Shown in pieces: positions 5,915-6,287 of a stretch of 6,287 nucleotides of DNA. The stretch covers positions 1 through 6,287 of the forward strand of contig DAOVVL010000126.1 in the NCBI GenBank assembly GCA_030637205.1. Reading direction: 5' to 3'. The stretch is from Thalassospiraceae bacterium. Lineage in GTDB: Bacteria > Pseudomonadota > Alphaproteobacteria > Rhodospirillales > Magnetovibrionaceae. Within the stretch, counting starts at the first letter, position 1, and every line of letters starts with the position of its first letter. The position numbers and the translations under genes were made by a program. The notes below the pieces were generated by a model. It did no database searches. It saw only the letters and a list, made by a program, of their open reading frames with translations, and was not told the origin of the DNA.

Positions 5915-5991
5915 GGGCCTGTAGCTCAACTGGTTAGAGCCGGCCGCTCATAACGGTCTGGTTGCAGGTTCGAGTCCTGCCGGGCCCACCA
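5915..5991 (+). tRNA. tRNA with CAT anticodon, probably tRNA-Ile2 (lysidine type); alternative tRNA-Met
   Basis: A 77-nt cloverleaf with the CCA end encoded. The acceptor stem GGGCCTG (5915-5921) pairs with CGGGCCC (5981-5987) with one G-T pair, and the discriminator base is A. The D arm is GCTC/GAGC. The anticodon stem is GGCCG/CGGTC with loop CTCATAA and anticodon CAT at 5949-5951. The T arm is GCAGG/CCTGC with loop TTCGAGT. A CAT anticodon fits initiator Met, elongator Met or the minor Ile tRNA whose C34 is changed to lysidine by TilS to read AUA. C4-G69 and C5-G68 are both present, the pairs reported as TilS determinants in E. coli, and position 1 pairs with 72, unlike initiator tRNA. I therefore favour Ile2. 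The gene lies 40 nt after the terminator and no clear promoter is visible between them. Confidence 0.93.
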
Positions 5992-6076
5992 CCCAGTCTC
6001 CTGAAAGTCCTGATCCAAGGCTTTTGTGCTCCCAAATCCCACAGTTCCGGGCCTTTTAGGGGCATCCTGTTCAGAC

Positions 6077-6125
6077 AGAGACGGTCTCCAGGGGCCAACT
6101 GAGCCCCATTAGGCCAATCGTCTCT
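6077..6125. other. Nested inverted repeats, possible two-stem RNA fold
   Basis: AGAGACGGT (6077-6085) pairs with AATCGTCTCT (using 6117-6125) as 9 bp including one G-T. It encloses GGGGC (6091-6095) and GCCCC (6103-6107) with a 7-nt loop. The left arm also belongs to the local palindrome GAGAC-G-GTCTC (6078-6088), so two alternative folds compete for it. No transcript evidence or family match is available. Confidence 0.3.
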
Positions 6126-6191
6126 ACGGGCCAGATTCTGTCACCAAACCATGGATTGGGAAGAGAGTTATTTCAGTTCTGGGCTTAGCTC

Positions 6192-6236
6192 GGTTTGTGG
6201 TGATGTCTGCTTTCTCCGCCAAACCGGACACAAGCC
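6192..6236. other. Bulged inverted repeat
   Basis: TGTCTGCTTT (6204-6213) pairs with AAACCGGACA (6221-6230), 9 of 10 positions including one G-T, around a 7-nt loop. After a one-sided 6-nt bulge (6198-6203), GGTTTG (6192-6197) pairs with CAAGCC (6231-6236). The inner arms contain the halves ATGTCTGCTTT and CCGGACA, reminiscent of scattered intergenic repeats in some proteobacteria; that likeness is from memory and unverified. Confidence 0.35.
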
Positions 6237-6246
6237 AACTTGTTCC

Positions 6247-6280
6247 CGAAGGCCCGCTTATAGCCATAAGCGGCCCTTCG
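6247..6280. repeat. Long hairpin-forming inverted repeat at the window end
   Basis: The arms 6247-6261 and 6266-6280 pair at 14 of 15 positions around the 4-nt loop AGCC, with one C-C mismatch (6253/6274). The inner part is CCGCTTAT against ATAAGCGG and the outer part CGAAGG against CCTTCG. No T-run follows on the plus strand (the window continues ATCTGCA). It could be a REP-like or other dispersed palindrome, part of a larger element cut by the window edge, or a terminator lacking a U-tract. Confidence 0.6.
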
Positions 6281-6287
6281 ATCTGCA

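Larger units (their letters stand above)
5992..6287. other. Gene-free region downstream of the tRNA
   Basis: No open reading frame of useful length, ribosome binding site or recognisable protein is seen on either strand in these 296 bases. No clear T-run terminator for the tRNA is visible; the closest is a weak AAGGC (6017-6021) and GCCTT (6051-6055) pairing across about 30 nt. Three foldable segments are listed separately. The stretch could be plain intergenic DNA, an eroded repeat or gene remnant, or the edge of an insertion next to the tRNA. I see no second copy of the tRNA 3' end that would mark an attachment site. Confidence 0.6.

Noticed and set aside
6047..6053. CCGGGCC as a partial repeat of the tRNA 3' end (attachment site)
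   Set aside because: Only 7 bp match 5980-5986 and the flanks differ; in GC-rich DNA this is expected by chance.

Overview
The window is a core housekeeping locus from an alphaproteobacterium, with a short non-coding stretch at its right end. The dnaG and rpoD proteins look closest to Rhodospirillales-type or marine relatives, but this lineage call is my recollection of family sequences and not a search result. The gene order carA (minus strand) facing a GatB/YqeY-like gene, dnaG and rpoD (plus strand) is, as far as I know, the usual alphaproteobacterial form of the macromolecular-synthesis locus. In E. coli the corresponding operon is rpsU-dnaG-rpoD.

Layout: 1-546 (minus) is the N-terminal half of carA, cut by the window edge. 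547-799 is a divergent control region. It holds a good carA promoter, a 34-bp AT-rich block bounded by a 7-bp inverted repeat, a weaker promoter for the rightward gene and two small palindromes. 800-1261 is a complete GatB/YqeY-domain gene. 1262-1393 holds a perfect TATAAT box and a well-formed leader hairpin. 1394-3265 is a complete dnaG with intact zinc-binding and TOPRIM residues. 3266-3383 is a short gap with a weak promoter candidate. 3384-5816 is rpoD, 810 codons long, with an extreme lysine-rich N-terminal tail. 5830-5874 is a strong, probably bidirectional intrinsic terminator. 5915-5991 is a complete tRNA with a CAT anticodon, most likely the lysidine-modified tRNA-Ile2. 5992-6287 has no convincing gene but holds three separate foldable segments.

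The genes link nucleotide supply (CarA), possible tRNA-amidotransferase-related function (YqeY), replication priming (DnaG) and housekeeping transcription (sigma-70). No defence system, CRISPR array or mobile element is visible. The most unusual item is the lysine-rich RpoD tail, encoded by a degenerate hexanucleotide repeat. Next are the hairpin in the dnaG leader and the structured, apparently gene-free DNA after the tRNA.
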